Assembly: GCF_029962605.1 (NCBI RefSeq)
Contig: NZ_CP124750.1
Location: forward strand, 1,860,001 to 1,924,000
DNA length: 64,000 nucleotides
Origin: Serratia sarumanii
Lineage (GTDB): Bacteria > Pseudomonadota > Gammaproteobacteria > Enterobacterales > Enterobacteriaceae
Direction: 5' to 3'
Positions 43,812 through 53,379 of the stretch are shown here, in pieces (positions within the stretch are counted from its first letter, which is position 1; each line of letters starts with the position of its first letter). The translations under genes were made by a program, and so were the position numbers. Under the pieces are notes generated by a model that had not been told where the DNA came from, ran no database searches, and saw only the letters and a list, made by a program, of their open reading frames with translations.

Positions 43812-44285
43812 AACGATTTCCCAATAAAAAGGCGCTGCATGGCTGCAGCCCGTACTGTGGTTGTATGTGTATTTAATGAAGGCGATCCGCCCAATGCGGA
43901 TTACCCGACAAAACCGCGGCTGCAACGCTGATAAACCGTGGAAAGCGTGCTGACCTTTTCTTCACTTGGCCGATGTTTCACATCTAGCGTGATATTATTT
44001 AACCATTTGATAACTGGTCGTTGGTTTTGTCTAGTACCTGTATCCCATTTTTTAGACGAAAAGTCGACAAGCATCTCCTTTTCTGGTTTTTCTGTTGGTT
44101 ATGACAGGAATATGATTGACAGCGGGTTTTATGCGCTGAAGGTTAATTAATTGTTGATAAACAAGATGTTGTAGTAAGAATGTTCCGAGTGGGGCGAAAA
44201 TTCGCCGGCCCGCAGGAAGCATTATTAAAAGTAGGGGAAACGCGAGGTTGATCCGGCCAATAGCGGAAATTGGCGATAAATGCAG
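43812..44285. other. Intergenic region between peptide transporter and mdtG
   Basis: 474 bp, AT-rich from about 43960 to 44240. A rightward 70-codon frame (43938-44150) has no ribosome site or family resemblance and is not called. It should contain the promoter of the leftward peptide transporter. No terminator with a T tract was seen for mdtG. Confidence 0.45.
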
Positions 44286-45524
44286 CTATTGCTCTTCCTG
44301 CAGCGTGTCTTCCCGCATATAGCCCGGCCGCCGCCGCAGACACCACCAGGAATAACCGGCGTTGAACAGCACCACCAAAGCGGTGACGGCGAAGACCGCG
44401 CGAAAACCGTAGCCGGCGGAGACCGCGGCGCCGAGCAGCGGGCCGCTGACGTTGCCGACGTCGCGGAACGACTGGTTGTAGCTGAAAATTCGGCCGGCGA
44501 CCTGATTGGTGCAGTTATAAATCAACAGCGTCTGTACCGCCGGCAGCAGCGCGCCGTCGGCCGCCCCCAGCAGAAAGCGCAGTACGCCGAGCTGCCACGG
44601 CGTTTGCACGAACGCCATCGGGATCAGCAGCAGCACCGAGACGATCAGCATAAAGACCAGAATGCGTTCCGGGCCGATGCGATCGCCCAGCTTGCCCAGC
44701 CGTGGGGCGCTCATCAATGCCGCGACGCCGGGCACCGAGGCGATCAGCCCGCTGATAAACGCCAGATTATGGGTCGCGCCGGCCAGATCGCGCACATACA
44801 GCGTCAGGATCGGGGCAATTGAGCCGGTGGCGATCTGGATGATCATGGTAGTAACGAACAGGCTGAGCACCAGCTTCGGGTTCTTCAGCGAGGCGAACAC
44901 CTGTTTTGCGTGCAACATGTCGCGCTTTTGCACCGGGGTAAATTGCTCTTTGACATACAGCAGCGTCAGCACGAAGCAGACGAACAGCACCGCGGCGGTG
45001 ATATAAAACACCGGGCGCAGGCCGTACAGATCGGCCAGCAGGCCGCCGATCAGCGGGCCGATCAGCGCGCCGCCGACGCCGCCGGTTGACAGAGTGCCGA
45101 GCGCCCAGCCGCTGCGGTTGCGCGGCACCTGGGTGGCGATCAGCGCGTTGGCGTTGGGTATGAACCCGCCAAGCAACCCCAGCACCGCCCGCAGCGCGAG
45201 AAACTGCCAGACCGTTTGCGCCATGCCCATCAGCACCATGACGATCGCCATGCCCAACGCCGAGCGCAGCAACATCAGTTTACGGCCGCGTCGGTCGGCC
45301 AGGGCGCCCCAGAACGGCGCGGCGATAGCGGAAAACAGGAAGGTAATGCTGAACAGCAGACCGGACCACATGTTGAGCGCCTGATGGCCGGTTACGCCCA
45401 GCGTCTCGACGTACAGCGGCAGAAACGGCATCACCAGGCTGAAGGCGGCGCCGGTGAGAAAGCACCCTACCCAGGCGACGAAAAGGTTGCGTTTCCAGTT
45501 AACGGGTTCTGCTGCCGAAGCCAT
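44286..45524 (-). CDS. mdtG: Multidrug efflux MFS transporter MdtG
   Basis: 412 residues from ATG 45524 ([20 protein letters not shown]), giving the E. coli MdtG length (408). Twelve membrane segments; long identical stretches such as [20 protein letters not shown] and [15 protein letters not shown] drug:H+ antiporter that confers fosfomycin and deoxycholate resistance in E. coli when overproduced, controlled there by MarA/SoxS/Rob. I did not find a clear marbox. In E. coli it is next to msyB and lpxL; here accessory genes separate it from msyB. Confidence 0.93.
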   Translation of the reverse strand: MASAAEPVNWKRNLFVAWVGCFLTGAAFSLVMPFLPLYVETLGVTGHQALNMWSGLLFSITFLFSAIAAPFWGALADRRGRKLMLLRSALGMAIVMVLMGMAQTVWQFLALRAVLGLLGGFIPNANALIATQVPRNRSGWALGTLSTGGVGGALIGPLIGGLLADLYGLRPVFYITAAVLFVCFVLTLLYVKEQFTPVQKRDMLHAKQVFASLKNPKLVLSLFVTTMIIQIATGSIAPILTLYVRDLAGATHNLAFISGLIASVPGVAALMSAPRLGKLGDRIGPERILVFMLIVSVLLLIPMAFVQTPWQLGVLRFLLGAADGALLPAVQTLLIYNCTNQVAGRIFSYNQSFRDVGNVSGPLLGAAVSAGYGFRAVFAVTALVVLFNAGYSWWCLRRRPGYMREDTLQEEQ

Positions 45525-45692
45525 AAATGTCCATTGCCGAAAGGTGACGCGTTTTGCCGGCGGCAAAAAGATGAAGGGCAAAACGTGAAAGTTAGCCTGA
45601 TAAGTATGCGCCGCCGGCGCGGCTACGGCAAACCAGAGGACGGAAATAGGGCGAAAAATGAAATAAAGTTTTAAAAATGACGCTTAAACCTT

Positions 45693-45715
45693 ATTCCGCG
45701 CTTGGCGCGCGGAAT
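45693..45715 (-). terminator. Hairpin after the YciI-like gene
   Basis: ATTCCGCGC and GCGCGGAAT with a five-base loop, about ten bases beyond the stop on the minus strand; the T tract is weak, so efficiency is uncertain. Confidence 0.5.
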
Positions 45716-45725
45716 TTTCAGCGTT

Positions 45726-46010
45726 TTATAGGCCGGCCAGCGCCTCGAAACCGGCGGCGGTGGTGGTGGCGCTAAAGTCAGTGATCTCGTAGTGGGCCAC
45801 GGCGTTAAACGGATCTTCGGCCAGGATGGCGTCCAGCCGCGCACGCTCAATGCCCTTGGCCAGGATCACGCCGCCTGTGCGGGGATTCTTGCGGCCGGAG
45901 GCGATGAAGGTGCCGTCCTGAAAATATTTCTTAAGCCAGGCGATGTGCCCGTCAAGGTGGCTGTCGACGTCGGCGATCGGGCGATGGTAGGTCAGGCTGA
46001 CAATGTACAT
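45726..46010 (-). CDS. YciI-family protein
   Basis: 94 residues from ATG 46010, six bases after CCGGAG; a longer frame upstream lacks family similarity. The YCII ferredoxin-like fold is visible: MYIVSLTYHRPIADVDSHLD, HIAWLKKYF, FIASGRKNPRTGGVIL and DPFNAVAHYEITDF, with the conserved His and Asp. Members of this family are small enzymes or ligand binders, most of unknown substrate. It is not the yciI gene of the tonB region, so no symbol is given. It is the next gene after lpxL on this strand, with a terminator between. Confidence 0.82.
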   Translation of the reverse strand: MYIVSLTYHRPIADVDSHLDGHIAWLKKYFQDGTFIASGRKNPRTGGVILAKGIERARLDAILAEDPFNAVAHYEITDFSATTTAAGFEALAGL

Positions 46011-46083
46011 GGCGGCTCCGGGGTTGGCGGCAAAGGCTTTACCATCCCACCCTCGCCGTCGATTCTCAAGAGGCGCGCAATAA

Positions 46084-46105
46084 AAAACCCGCCGGCGGCG
46101 GGTTT
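46084..46105 (-). terminator. Intrinsic terminator of lpxL
   Basis: On the minus strand AACCCGCC, a short loop and GGCGGGTT are followed by TTTTTA, about seven bases beyond the lpxL stop. Confidence 0.85.
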
Positions 46106-46111
46106 GCTTTA

Positions 46112-47032
46112 TCAGTAGAGCGAAGGCTCGCCTTCCGGGCGGGTCTTGAAGCGGCGATGCAGCCACATGTATTGATCCGGCGCCATCAGGATCTCTTTTT
46201 CCACCACTTTATTCATAAAGGCGGCGGCATCGAGTTCGTTATCCAGCGGGAAGTTTTCCACCGCCGGCTGCATGATCAGCTCATAGCCTTTGCCGTCCGG
46301 CAGGCGGCGCGGGGTGAACGGAATGATCGCCGGTTTGCCCATCCGCACCAGCACGTAACTGCCGGTGGTGGTGGCGGCTTTGTCTACCGCGAACAGCGGC
46401 ACGAATACGCTGCTGCGCGGGCCGTAGTCGTGATCCGGCGCATACCAGATGATATCGCCCTGTTTCAGGGCGCGGATCATGCCTTTGATGTCTTTGCGAT
46501 CCAGCATCGATTTGTTGGAACGCATGCGGCCCCAGGTTTGCAGCCAGTCCATCAGCTTGTTGTCGTGCGGGCGGTAAACGCCGATGCCCGGGTTGTGAAT
46601 GCCGAAGATGCGCGCGCCCAGCTCCAGCGTCAAAAAGTGCAGGCCAATCAGCAACACGCCCTGCTGGTTGTCGCGGGCCTTTTGGATGTGCTCCAGGCCG
46701 CTGACCTTGAACCAGCGCTCGATGCGCCAGTTGGGCCAGAACCACGCCATGCCGGTTTCAAACAGCCCCATGCCGACCGATTCGAAATTCTTTACCACCA
46801 GCGCATCGCGTTCGGCCTGCGGCATGTCGGGAAAACAGAGCTCGAGGTTACGCTGGGCGATAGCGACGCGTCGCTTGAGAAAGCGCATGGAAAATCGCCC
46901 AATCGAGGTGCCGAGCCAGTAGATGACGGGATAAGGCAGCAACACCAGCAGATACAGCAAGCCGATGCCGACCCAGGTCAGCCAGTAGCGCGGGTGCAAT
47001 AAGGAACGATTGAAAGTAGGAACTTGAGTCAT
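46112..47032 (-). CDS. lpxL: Lipid A lauroyltransferase LpxL (HtrB)
   Basis: 306 residues, the E. coli length. An N-terminal membrane anchor ([20 protein letters not shown]) is followed by the acyltransferase H-x4-E motif at His132-Glu137 (HFLTLE). [20 protein letters not shown] and [20 protein letters not shown] are near-identical to E. coli LpxL. It adds the secondary acyl chain to Kdo2-lipid IVA in the inner membrane. It is divergent from a small membrane protein gene and trhO, as in E. coli. Confidence 0.95.
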   Translation of the reverse strand: MTQVPTFNRSLLHPRYWLTWVGIGLLYLLVLLPYPVIYWLGTSIGRFSMRFLKRRVAIAQRNLELCFPDMPQAERDALVVKNFESVGMGLFETGMAWFWPNWRIERWFKVSGLEHIQKARDNQQGVLLIGLHFLTLELGARIFGIHNPGIGVYRPHDNKLMDWLQTWGRMRSNKSMLDRKDIKGMIRALKQGDIIWYAPDHDYGPRSSVFVPLFAVDKAATTTGSYVLVRMGKPAIIPFTPRRLPDGKGYELIMQPAVENFPLDNELDAAAFMNKVVEKEILMAPDQYMWLHRRFKTRPEGEPSLY

Positions 47033-47293
47033 GGGTTCTCTGTTTGAATACGGTTGTTTAAGTGTAATGACAGAGTCATAGCATGGTCTGGCAGCCGGGT
47101 GAGCTCGGCGGCAAGGTTCGTTTCTGCCGTTTGTTTGCGACTATTGTGGCATTTTTCTGGCGATCCGGGAAAACACAACGCATTAAAATCCCTTTTTGGG
47201 CGTTAAATATGCATCGAATGCCGAATTTTTCCACAATCTTTCCTGCCAAAGATAATGGCGATATTATTGCTGGTAATTATTCAGAGGGTAAAT

Positions 47294-47452
47294 ATGTTGG
47301 CACCATGGATCAGTGCGGGGCTGCTGGTTTTGGGCGCGGCGGTCGGCAGCGTCGGCGCGCATCTGCAGGTGAACTCGATATTGGCGCTCGCCGGCGTGAT
47401 GATGGCGCTCGGTATACTGGCTTCCGCGTTTACCGAAGGCGGCGGACGCTGA
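47294..47452 (+). CDS. Small two-span membrane protein
   Basis: 52 residues from ATG 47294, six bases after AGAGGG. Two hydrophobic segments (ISAGLLVLGAAVGSVGAHLQ and ILALAGVMMALGILASAF) with a short basic C-terminus. It lies between lpxL and trhO. No family recognised. The clear ribosome site and hydrophobic pattern support a real gene. Confidence 0.55.
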   Translation: MLAPWISAGLLVLGAAVGSVGAHLQVNSILALAGVMMALGILASAFTEGGGR

Positions 47453-47571
47453 ACGGGGCGTTTGCGCCAGGGCTGCGCGGCGGCGGTTTTTCGGGTATGA
47501 TGTGCGCCGCGCGCGGGCCGGCAGGCTGCGCGCGATGATCAGTCACCTCCCGAAAGACAGGAAAGTACACC

Positions 47572-48639
47572 ATGCCAGTGTTACATAACCGAATTTCTAA
47601 TGAGGAACTGAAGGCGCGCATGCTGGCGGAAACCGAGCCGCGCACCACAGTTTCTTTTTACAAATATTTCTCCATCGACGATCCCAAAGCGTTTCGCGAC
47701 AGCCTGTACGTTCAGTTCGAAAAATTGAAGGTGTTCGGCCGCATCTACGTGGCGAAAGAGGGCATCAACGCGCAGATCAGCGTGCCGCAGCATAACTTCG
47801 ACGCGTTCAAAGCCGCGCTGTTCGCCTCGCACCCGGCGCTGGATCAGGTTCGGCTGAATATCGCGCTCGAAGACGACGGCAAATCCTTCTGGGTGCTGCG
47901 CCTCAAGGTGCGCGAGCGCATCGTGGCCGACGGCATCGATGACGAGAGCTTTGACCCAAGCAACGTCGGCGAATATCTGCAGGCCGATCGCGTCAATCAG
48001 ATGATCGACGATCCGAATACGGTGTTCGTCGACATGCGCAACCACTATGAGTACGAAGTCGGTCACTTCGAAAACGCCATCGAGGTGCCGTCGGATACCT
48101 TCCGCGATCAGCTGCCGATGGCGGTGGAGATGCTGCAGGACAGCAAAGACAAAAACATCGTCATGTACTGCACCGGCGGCATTCGCTGTGAAAAAGCCAG
48201 CGCCTATATGCTGCACAACGGCTTTAAAAACATCTACCACGTGGAAGGCGGGATCATCGAGTACGCCCGCAAAGCGAAAGAGCAGGGGCTGCCGCTGAAG
48301 TTTATCGGCAAAAACTTCGTGTTCGATGAGCGCATGGGCGAGCGCATTTCCGACGATGTGATCGCCAACTGCCACCAGTGCGGGGCGCCGTGCGACACCC
48401 ACACCAACTGCAAAAACGACGGTTGCCACCTGCTGTTCATTCAGTGCCCGAGCTGCGCCGCCAAGTTTGAAGGGTGCTGCAGCGAGATTTGCCGCGAAGA
48501 GCTGAAGCTGCCGCGCGAAGAGCAGCGCGCGCGCCGTGCTGGCCGGGAAAACGGCGTCAAGATCTTCAATAAGTCGAAAGGCCTGTTGCAGACTACGATG
48601 CACATTCCGGCACCGGAAGAAGAAGGCCCAGCCCGCTGA
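47572..48639 (+). CDS. trhO: tRNA uridine(34) hydroxylase TrhO (rhodanese-like YceA)
   Basis: 355 residues. An N-terminal acylphosphatase-like domain, a rhodanese domain with active-site loop [11 protein letters not shown], and a cysteine-rich C-terminal region ([20 protein letters not shown], then CCSEICRE). It matches E. coli YceA/TrhO throughout. It makes 5-hydroxyuridine at the wobble position of certain tRNAs using oxygen, a route parallel to the prephenate-dependent TrhP. A strong terminator follows. Confidence 0.95.
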   Translation: MPVLHNRISNEELKARMLAETEPRTTVSFYKYFSIDDPKAFRDSLYVQFEKLKVFGRIYVAKEGINAQISVPQHNFDAFKAALFASHPALDQVRLNIALEDDGKSFWVLRLKVRERIVADGIDDESFDPSNVGEYLQADRVNQMIDDPNTVFVDMRNHYEYEVGHFENAIEVPSDTFRDQLPMAVEMLQDSKDKNIVMYCTGGIRCEKASAYMLHNGFKNIYHVEGGIIEYARKAKEQGLPLKFIGKNFVFDERMGERISDDVIANCHQCGAPCDTHTNCKNDGCHLLFIQCPSCAAKFEGCCSEICREELKLPREEQRARRAGRENGVKIFNKSKGLLQTTMHIPAPEEEGPAR

Positions 48640-48654
48640 GCCTGAGGAAATGAG

Positions 48655-48682
48655 AAGCCCGGCCGCCAAGCCGGGCTTTTTT
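48655..48682. terminator. Bidirectional intrinsic terminator after trhO and yceI
   Basis: AAGCCCGGC, a six-base loop, GCCGGGCTT and a T tract separate the convergent stops at 48639 and 48685. Rightward the T tract is clear. Confidence 0.88.
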
Positions 48683-48684
48683 AC

Positions 48685-49263
48685 TTATTTCTCGCGCACG
48701 CCTTCTACGGAGATGATCAGCTCAACGTCTTGCGACGCCGGGCCCAGATCGGTGGTGATGCCGAAATCTTTCAGCTTGATCTTGCCGTTGGCTTCAAAGC
48801 CGGCGCGGTAGCCGCCCCACGGATCGTTGCCCTGGCCAATCAGTTTGGCGTCCAGCGTAACCGGTTTGGTCACGCCGTTCAGCGTCAGGTTGCCGACCAC
48901 CGCATAACCGTCGCCGCTTTTCTTCACTTCGGTGGATTCAAACTTGGCCTGCTTGTTCTTCTCCACGTTGAGGAACTCGGCGCTGCGCAGGTGCTTGTCG
49001 CGCTCGGCGTGGTTGGTGTCGACGCTGGCGGTATTGATGGTCACGTTGACTTTGTCCTTGGACGGATCTTTTTCGTCGAAGGTGAAGCCGCCGTCGAAGT
49101 CTTTAAAGCTGCCGTACAGCCAGCTGTAACCCAGGTGCTGGATGCGGAACTCGATAAAGGCGTGCTGGCCCTGTTTGTCGATCTTGTAGTCCGCCGCCAG
49201 TGCGGAACCGGCGCTCAGCAGCAGGGCGCCTGCGGTCAGGCCCAATACGGTCTTTTTCAACAT
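48685..49263 (-). CDS. yceI: YceI-family periplasmic protein
   Basis: 192 residues from ATG 49263, after GGAGATTGCT. A signal peptide ([15 protein letters not shown]) precedes [20 protein letters not shown], the start of the YceI lipocalin-like beta barrel that binds isoprenoid chains such as polyprenyl phosphates or ubiquinone. It is induced by high pH and osmolarity in E. coli. It is 23 bp after yceJ and in the same operon; YceI-cytochrome b561 pairs are common. Confidence 0.95.
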   Translation of the reverse strand: MLKKTVLGLTAGALLLSAGSALAADYKIDKQGQHAFIEFRIQHLGYSWLYGSFKDFDGGFTFDEKDPSKDKVNVTINTASVDTNHAERDKHLRSAEFLNVEKNKQAKFESTEVKKSGDGYAVVGNLTLNGVTKPVTLDAKLIGQGNDPWGGYRAGFEANGKIKLKDFGITTDLGPASQDVELIISVEGVREK

Positions 49264-49286
49264 AGCAATCTCCATAAATCCAAAGG

Positions 49287-49841
49287 TTAATCGGCGCTGC
49301 TACCCAGCATCCGTTTCAAAGTGACATCACGATCGATAAAGTGATGTTTAAGCGCGGCCAGCCCGTGCAGTACCGAGAGCACTACCACGGCCCAGGCCAG
49401 GTAAAGGTGTATGGCGCCGGCGGTGTCGGCCTGTTCCGCCATGCCGGTCACGGTGGCGGGTACGTCGAACCAGCCGAATACGCTGATCGGTTGGCCGTCG
49501 GCGGTCGAGATCAGATAGCCGCTGATCAGAATGCCGAACAGCACGGCATACAGCGCCAGATGCGCGAGAATGGCGCTGACGCGAGTGAGACGGCCATAGC
49601 TGGCCAGAGGCTTGGGCGGCGGCGAGACAAAGCGCCAGATCACGCGGATCACCATCACGATGAACAGCAGCGCGCCGATGCTTTTGTGGATCTCCGGCGC
49701 CTGGTGATACCAGACGTCGTAATAGCCCAGCGTGACCATCCACAGGCCGAGGGCGAACATGCCGTACACCGTCAGCGCCACCAGCCAGTGGATCAACACT
49801 GACACATGGCCGAAACGATCGGCGGTATTTTTCCAGAGCAT
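49287..49841 (-). CDS. yceJ: Cytochrome b561 family protein YceJ
   Basis: 184 residues, four membrane helices. Heme-ligand histidines are visible in [31 protein letters not shown] and [24 protein letters not shown] precedes the ATG. It probably shuttles electrons from quinol in the inner membrane and may act with the quinone-binding YceI, though the reaction is unproven. The gene order yceJ-yceI is that of E. coli. Confidence 0.93.
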   Translation of the reverse strand: MLWKNTADRFGHVSVLIHWLVALTVYGMFALGLWMVTLGYYDVWYHQAPEIHKSIGALLFIVMVIRVIWRFVSPPPKPLASYGRLTRVSAILAHLALYAVLFGILISGYLISTADGQPISVFGWFDVPATVTGMAEQADTAGAIHLYLAWAVVVLSVLHGLAALKHHFIDRDVTLKRMLGSSAD

Positions 49842-50283
49842 CCTGTTTCCTTCGATTACCGATTGGCTGGCTGCAATAATTAAACTTTAGGAAACATAAA
49901 ATCAATAATAAATTTAACTATGTTACTTCTTAGAAATATTAGTCAGTGAATTTGTTTGAGATGTTCGGAGTTCATCAGATAAATCGTTGAAGATGATATG
50001 ATTTCTTTCACGTGGCGATTATGCTAGTTGTTGAAAATTAGGCTTATTATCTATTAATGTCAGCTTTTGTCATTTTACGTAAACCGGTCATGGATTGCTG
50101 GGCGGGATTATTGGTTGGCAAAGGTTATGCCTATTTCTTGCGGCGAAGAGCAGGGCGGAAAGATTAAATTATTCGAACGGTTACGCTAAATCCTCTGCGG
50201 TGTGACGGCCGACTTTGCTACCATTAGCGCCAAGAGTCGGCTCTTTGTGGCCGGTTAACCCAGTGAAATAACAAGGAAACGTC
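49842..50283. promoter_or_regulatory. Divergent AT-rich region between yceJ and tqsA
   Basis: 442 bp, with 49870-50120 markedly AT-rich. It must carry promoters for yceJ-yceI (leftward) and tqsA (rightward, CAAGGAAACGTC before its ATG). I see no gene, operator or hairpin that I can name. Confidence 0.4.
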
Positions 50284-51342
50284 ATGGGCCGAACCCGAGT
50301 AACCGACAGCAGCCTGCGTTTGGCCGTCCTGTTGGCGATGTTGGTGATCATTTTGGCCGGGGTGAAAGCCGCCGCCGACATCGTGGTGCCGTTTCTACTG
50401 GCGGTATTCCTCGCCATGGTGCTGAACCCGCTGGTGACGATGCTGGAACGCCGCCGGGTGCCGCGCATCCTTGGGGTGACGCTGCTGGTGACGGCGGTGA
50501 TCGTGGTCGTGATGCTGTTTATCGGCATGCTGGGCGCTTCGCTGAACGAGTTCGCCCGCTCGCTGCCGCAGTACCGCGGCATGATGATCGAGAAACTGCG
50601 CGAGCTGCAGCATTACGCCGATCGCTTCAATATCAGCCTCTCCAGCGAAGCGATGCTGCAGTATGTCGATCCCAGCGCGGCGATGAATCTGGTTACCCGC
50701 ATGCTGGGGCACCTGTCTGGCGCCATGACCAACGTCTTCCTGCTGCTGATGACCGTGGTGTTTATGCTGTTTGAAGTGCAGCTGCTGCCTTATAAGCTGC
50801 AGCAGGCGTTGGATAAGCCGAACGAAGGCCTCGCCGCGATGCGGCGGGCGCTGGACGGCGTGACGCGCTATCTGGTGATTAAAACCATCATCAGCCTGGC
50901 CACCGGCGTGATCGTCTGGATCTTCCTGGCGGCGGTCGGGGTGCGCTTCGCCTTTATCTGGGGGCTGCTGGCGTTTCTGCTCAACTATATCCCCAATATC
51001 GGCTCGGTATTGGCCGCCATTCCACCGTTGATTCAGGCGCTGCTGTTCAACGGATTGGGCGATGCGTTGGTGGTGGCGGGCGGCTTTATCGCTGTCAACA
51101 TGGTGATCGGCAATATCCTCGAACCGCGGGTGATGGGGCGCGGGCTGGGGCTGTCGACGCTGGTGGTGTTCCTGTCGCTGATCTTTTGGGGTTGGCTGCT
51201 CGGCCCGGTGGGCATGTTGCTGTCGGTGCCGCTGACGATCGTGGCGCGCATCGCGCTGGAGACCACCGAGGGCGGCTATCGGCTGGCGGCTATCCTGGGG
51301 GACGGCCGCCCGCCGCGCCAGCCTCCGGCGGCGCCGGAGTAA
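50284..51342 (+). CDS. tqsA: AI-2 exporter family protein TqsA
   Basis: 352 residues, about eight membrane segments, AI-2E (UPF0118) family. FAFIWGLLAFLLNYIPNIGS and GNILEPRVMGRGLGLSTLVV are almost identical to E. coli TqsA (YdgG). In E. coli TqsA loss raises intracellular AI-2 and biofilm formation; an alternative view of the family is ion/proton exchange. In E. coli tqsA is elsewhere, so this gene has moved into the yceJ-solA interval. Its 3' end overlaps a convergent oxidoreductase gene by 53 bases. Confidence 0.9.
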   Translation: MGRTRVTDSSLRLAVLLAMLVIILAGVKAAADIVVPFLLAVFLAMVLNPLVTMLERRRVPRILGVTLLVTAVIVVVMLFIGMLGASLNEFARSLPQYRGMMIEKLRELQHYADRFNISLSSEAMLQYVDPSAAMNLVTRMLGHLSGAMTNVFLLLMTVVFMLFEVQLLPYKLQQALDKPNEGLAAMRRALDGVTRYLVIKTIISLATGVIVWIFLAAVGVRFAFIWGLLAFLLNYIPNIGSVLAAIPPLIQALLFNGLGDALVVAGGFIAVNMVIGNILEPRVMGRGLGLSTLVVFLSLIFWGWLLGPVGMLLSVPLTIVARIALETTEGGYRLAAILGDGRPPRQPPAAPE

Positions 51343-52294
51343 GGAAGATTTTTCCGCTGACACCGGGCTGCGCGGCGTGTTGCAGCGCCGCTGCGTACTG
51401 ATGCAGAGGGTAAATCGCGGCGGGCGGGCGCAGCGCCAGCTGGCCGCGGCGCAGCAGCTGGAATAGCTGATAAAACGCCGTTTGCCACTGCGCCGGCGCC
51501 GCCTGCGCATTCCATTTACGCAGGTGGAACAGCGAAGCGCGCAGCTTTAACTCGTCCACTACGCGCCGCCAGTCCACTTGGCGCCCGCCTAAAAGGCCCA
51601 GCGCCACGAAATCGCCGCCGGAGCGAACCGCTCGCGCCAGCTGCAATCCGTCTTCTCCGCCGATGCAGTCGATGGCGGCGCGGGCGCCAAAATGGGTCAT
51701 TTGCGCCAGCTGCGGCGCTTCGATAACGCGCCAGGCGCCGGCGGCCAGCAGCGCCTGGCGATGGGCGGCGTTGCGCACCACCACCGCCAGACGAATACCA
51801 CGCAGCGCCGTCAGCTGCGCCAACAACAGGCTAACGGCGGAGCCGCCGCCGTTGAGCAGCAGCACGTCGCCGGCGTTGAGCGGCAGCCATTGCGTCAGCA
51901 ACACCCAGCAGGTGAGCGGGTTGATGTAAATCTGCGCCGCGTCGTTGTCGTCGATGTCGTCCGGCACCCAGACCACCCGATCCTCAGGCAGCGTGACGAA
52001 GGTTTGCCAGCTGCCGTCACCCGCTACCGCCAGCGCGCGTCGGCCGGTCGAGCGCCCGCTCTGCGGATCGACGATGACGCCTGCGCCTTCATAGCCCGGC
52101 ACCTGCGGCAGGGCGATACGATGCGCGTATTGGCCGTGAATCGGGATCAGGTCGGAAGGATTGATCGGGGCATAGCGCATCTGTAGCAGCAGCCGGCCGG
52201 GGCGCAGCGTCGGCCTGTTCACCTGCTGCAGCGTCAGCACCTGGGCGGGATCGCCGAAGCGGTTGAAGCTCAATCGGGGAAATGACGACGGCAT
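51290..52294 (-). CDS. Zinc-free MDR oxidoreductase, enoyl-thioester reductase-like
   Basis: 334 residues. The N-terminal GroES-like domain has YAPINPSDLIPIHGQY, the signature of the MECR/ETR branch of medium-chain dehydrogenases, and lacks the structural-zinc cysteines. A Rossmann domain with LLLNGGGSAVSLLLAQLTA follows. Known members reduce trans-2-enoyl-CoA/ACP or quinones with NADPH; the substrate here is unknown. The 3' end overlaps tqsA by 53 bases tail-to-tail, and the proline-rich C-terminus is encoded in that overlap. Confidence 0.8.
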   Translation of the reverse strand: MPSSFPRLSFNRFGDPAQVLTLQQVNRPTLRPGRLLLQMRYAPINPSDLIPIHGQYAHRIALPQVPGYEGAGVIVDPQSGRSTGRRALAVAGDGSWQTFVTLPEDRVVWVPDDIDDNDAAQIYINPLTCWVLLTQWLPLNAGDVLLLNGGGSAVSLLLAQLTALRGIRLAVVVRNAAHRQALLAAGAWRVIEAPQLAQMTHFGARAAIDCIGGEDGLQLARAVRSGGDFVALGLLGGRQVDWRRVVDELKLRASLFHLRKWNAQAAPAQWQTAFYQLFQLLRRGQLALRPPAAIYPLHQYAAALQHAAQPGVSGKIFLTPAPPEAGAAGGRPPG

Positions 52295-52297
52295 GGG

Positions 52298-52414
52298 TTA
52301 CAGCACGAAGAAAAAGTAGACATCCAGCGCCAGCAGCACCAGCCACAGGCAAAGATACAGCACCAGGTGCTCACGCACGTTGTTGACGATAGCCGCCAGT
52401 ATTCGGTTTAACAT
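52298..52414 (-). CDS. yceO: YceO-like small membrane protein
   Basis: 38 residues (ATG 52414, MLNRILAAIVNNVREHLVLY, ending YFFFVL). It resembles E. coli YceO ([20 protein letters not shown]), including the NN-R-EHL-LYL motif, and sits between yceJ and solA as in E. coli. One membrane segment. The E. coli gene has been linked to biofilm formation. Its stop is three bases before the MDR oxidoreductase start, so the two are probably co-translated. Confidence 0.75.
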   Translation of the reverse strand: MLNRILAAIVNNVREHLVLYLCLWLVLLALDVYFFFVL

Positions 52415-52506
52415 TTCAGCCGCCAGAAGAAAGAGACCTTTGATTATAGTCCTTTTCTCGGCGTCTTTTATAGCGCGCCGCGCATGAGTGCTGGAAGAAT
52501 GGCGAT

Positions 52507-52532
52507 AAAAAAGCCTGCGTTATCGCAGGCTT
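52507..52532 (-). terminator. Intrinsic terminator of the LuxR-type regulator
   Basis: On the minus strand AAGCCTGCG, a four-base loop and CGCAGGCTT are followed by TTTT, five bases beyond the stop. Confidence 0.88.
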
Positions 52533-52536
52533 GATG

Positions 52537-53163
52537 TCATACCGCCAGCAGCGCCAACGGCGTCGAGTTCGTTGGCGTGTTCGGCGGGTAGAAATAACGC
52601 AGCACGTTATATAACGAGTAGAACTCCAACCGGTTGCGCGCGTTGATCTTCTCCGTGATGTGGCGCTTGTGCACGTACACCGTATGCGAGCTAATTTGCA
52701 GTTTTTTCGCGATGCGGTAGTTGGGCATCTCCGCCATCCAATATTTCATCACCGTCAGTTCCTGCGGGCTGAACAGGGAACGCTCTTCGCCGTCATCGGC
52801 CAGCGCCAGCGGATTTTCGCGCAGCGTGCGTAAGGTGAGCGGCAGAATGCTTTTATTGAACAGAAACGCGTTATCGGCGATGCGCATTGGCGTTTCGCTG
52901 TAAGGGTAAGGCGTATCGAGATAGATAAACAGCAAGGCAGACTGGCTGGCTTCCATAAACGCCAGCAGCTGTGCGTCCGCTTCGTTATAGCGGCACTGGT
53001 TGCTGAGGTTCACCAGAATGTGGCTCGGCTGAAAGCTGGCCAACAGCGGCGTAGCGTACTCAATGCTGTGGCAGCACTTGATCGTCGTAATCCCACTATC
53101 AGCAAAGTAGCTGGCTATACCGACCCGGGTGAAGCAGCATTCGTCCACGACAAGTAGTTTCAT
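52537..53163 (-). CDS. RcsA/BglJ-like LuxR-family regulator without phospho-acceptor
   Basis: 208 residues. The N-terminal 120 residues resemble a response-regulator receiver, but where Asp54 is expected the sequence is ILVNLSNQC, so phosphorylation there is not possible. The C-terminal helix-turn-helix reads FSPQELTVMKYWMAE and ISSHTVYVHKRHITEKI, most like RcsA and BglJ, which act as partners of RcsB. It is absent from this place in E. coli. A possible role is as a capsule, motility or biofilm co-regulator with RcsB. It is monocistronic with its own terminator. Confidence 0.75.
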   Translation of the reverse strand: MKLLVVDECCFTRVGIASYFADSGITTIKCCHSIEYATPLLASFQPSHILVNLSNQCRYNEADAQLLAFMEASQSALLFIYLDTPYPYSETPMRIADNAFLFNKSILPLTLRTLRENPLALADDGEERSLFSPQELTVMKYWMAEMPNYRIAKKLQISSHTVYVHKRHITEKINARNRLEFYSLYNVLRYFYPPNTPTNSTPLALLAV

Positions 53164-53379
53164 GGTGACGTCCTTGTTGAAAGCCGATGGAGCATATCTT
53201 CTGTAAAATAGGACTTACACTGCAAGTGTTCAATTCGGAAATTCAACTGCTGAATGCAAGAAATTTCCGTTATAAGAATTTTTACTTGGTATTTAAAAGA
53301 GTTAGCAGGTTAAGAAATTGTAACCGTCAGATTTCGCTGCCCAGGGCTCGACGGGAACCAGGACAGCGACAGCCTTTGC

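Noticed and set aside
43938..44150. 70-codon rightward frame between peptide transporter and mdtG
   Set aside because: No ribosome site, no family resemblance, and situated in an AT-rich promoter region.
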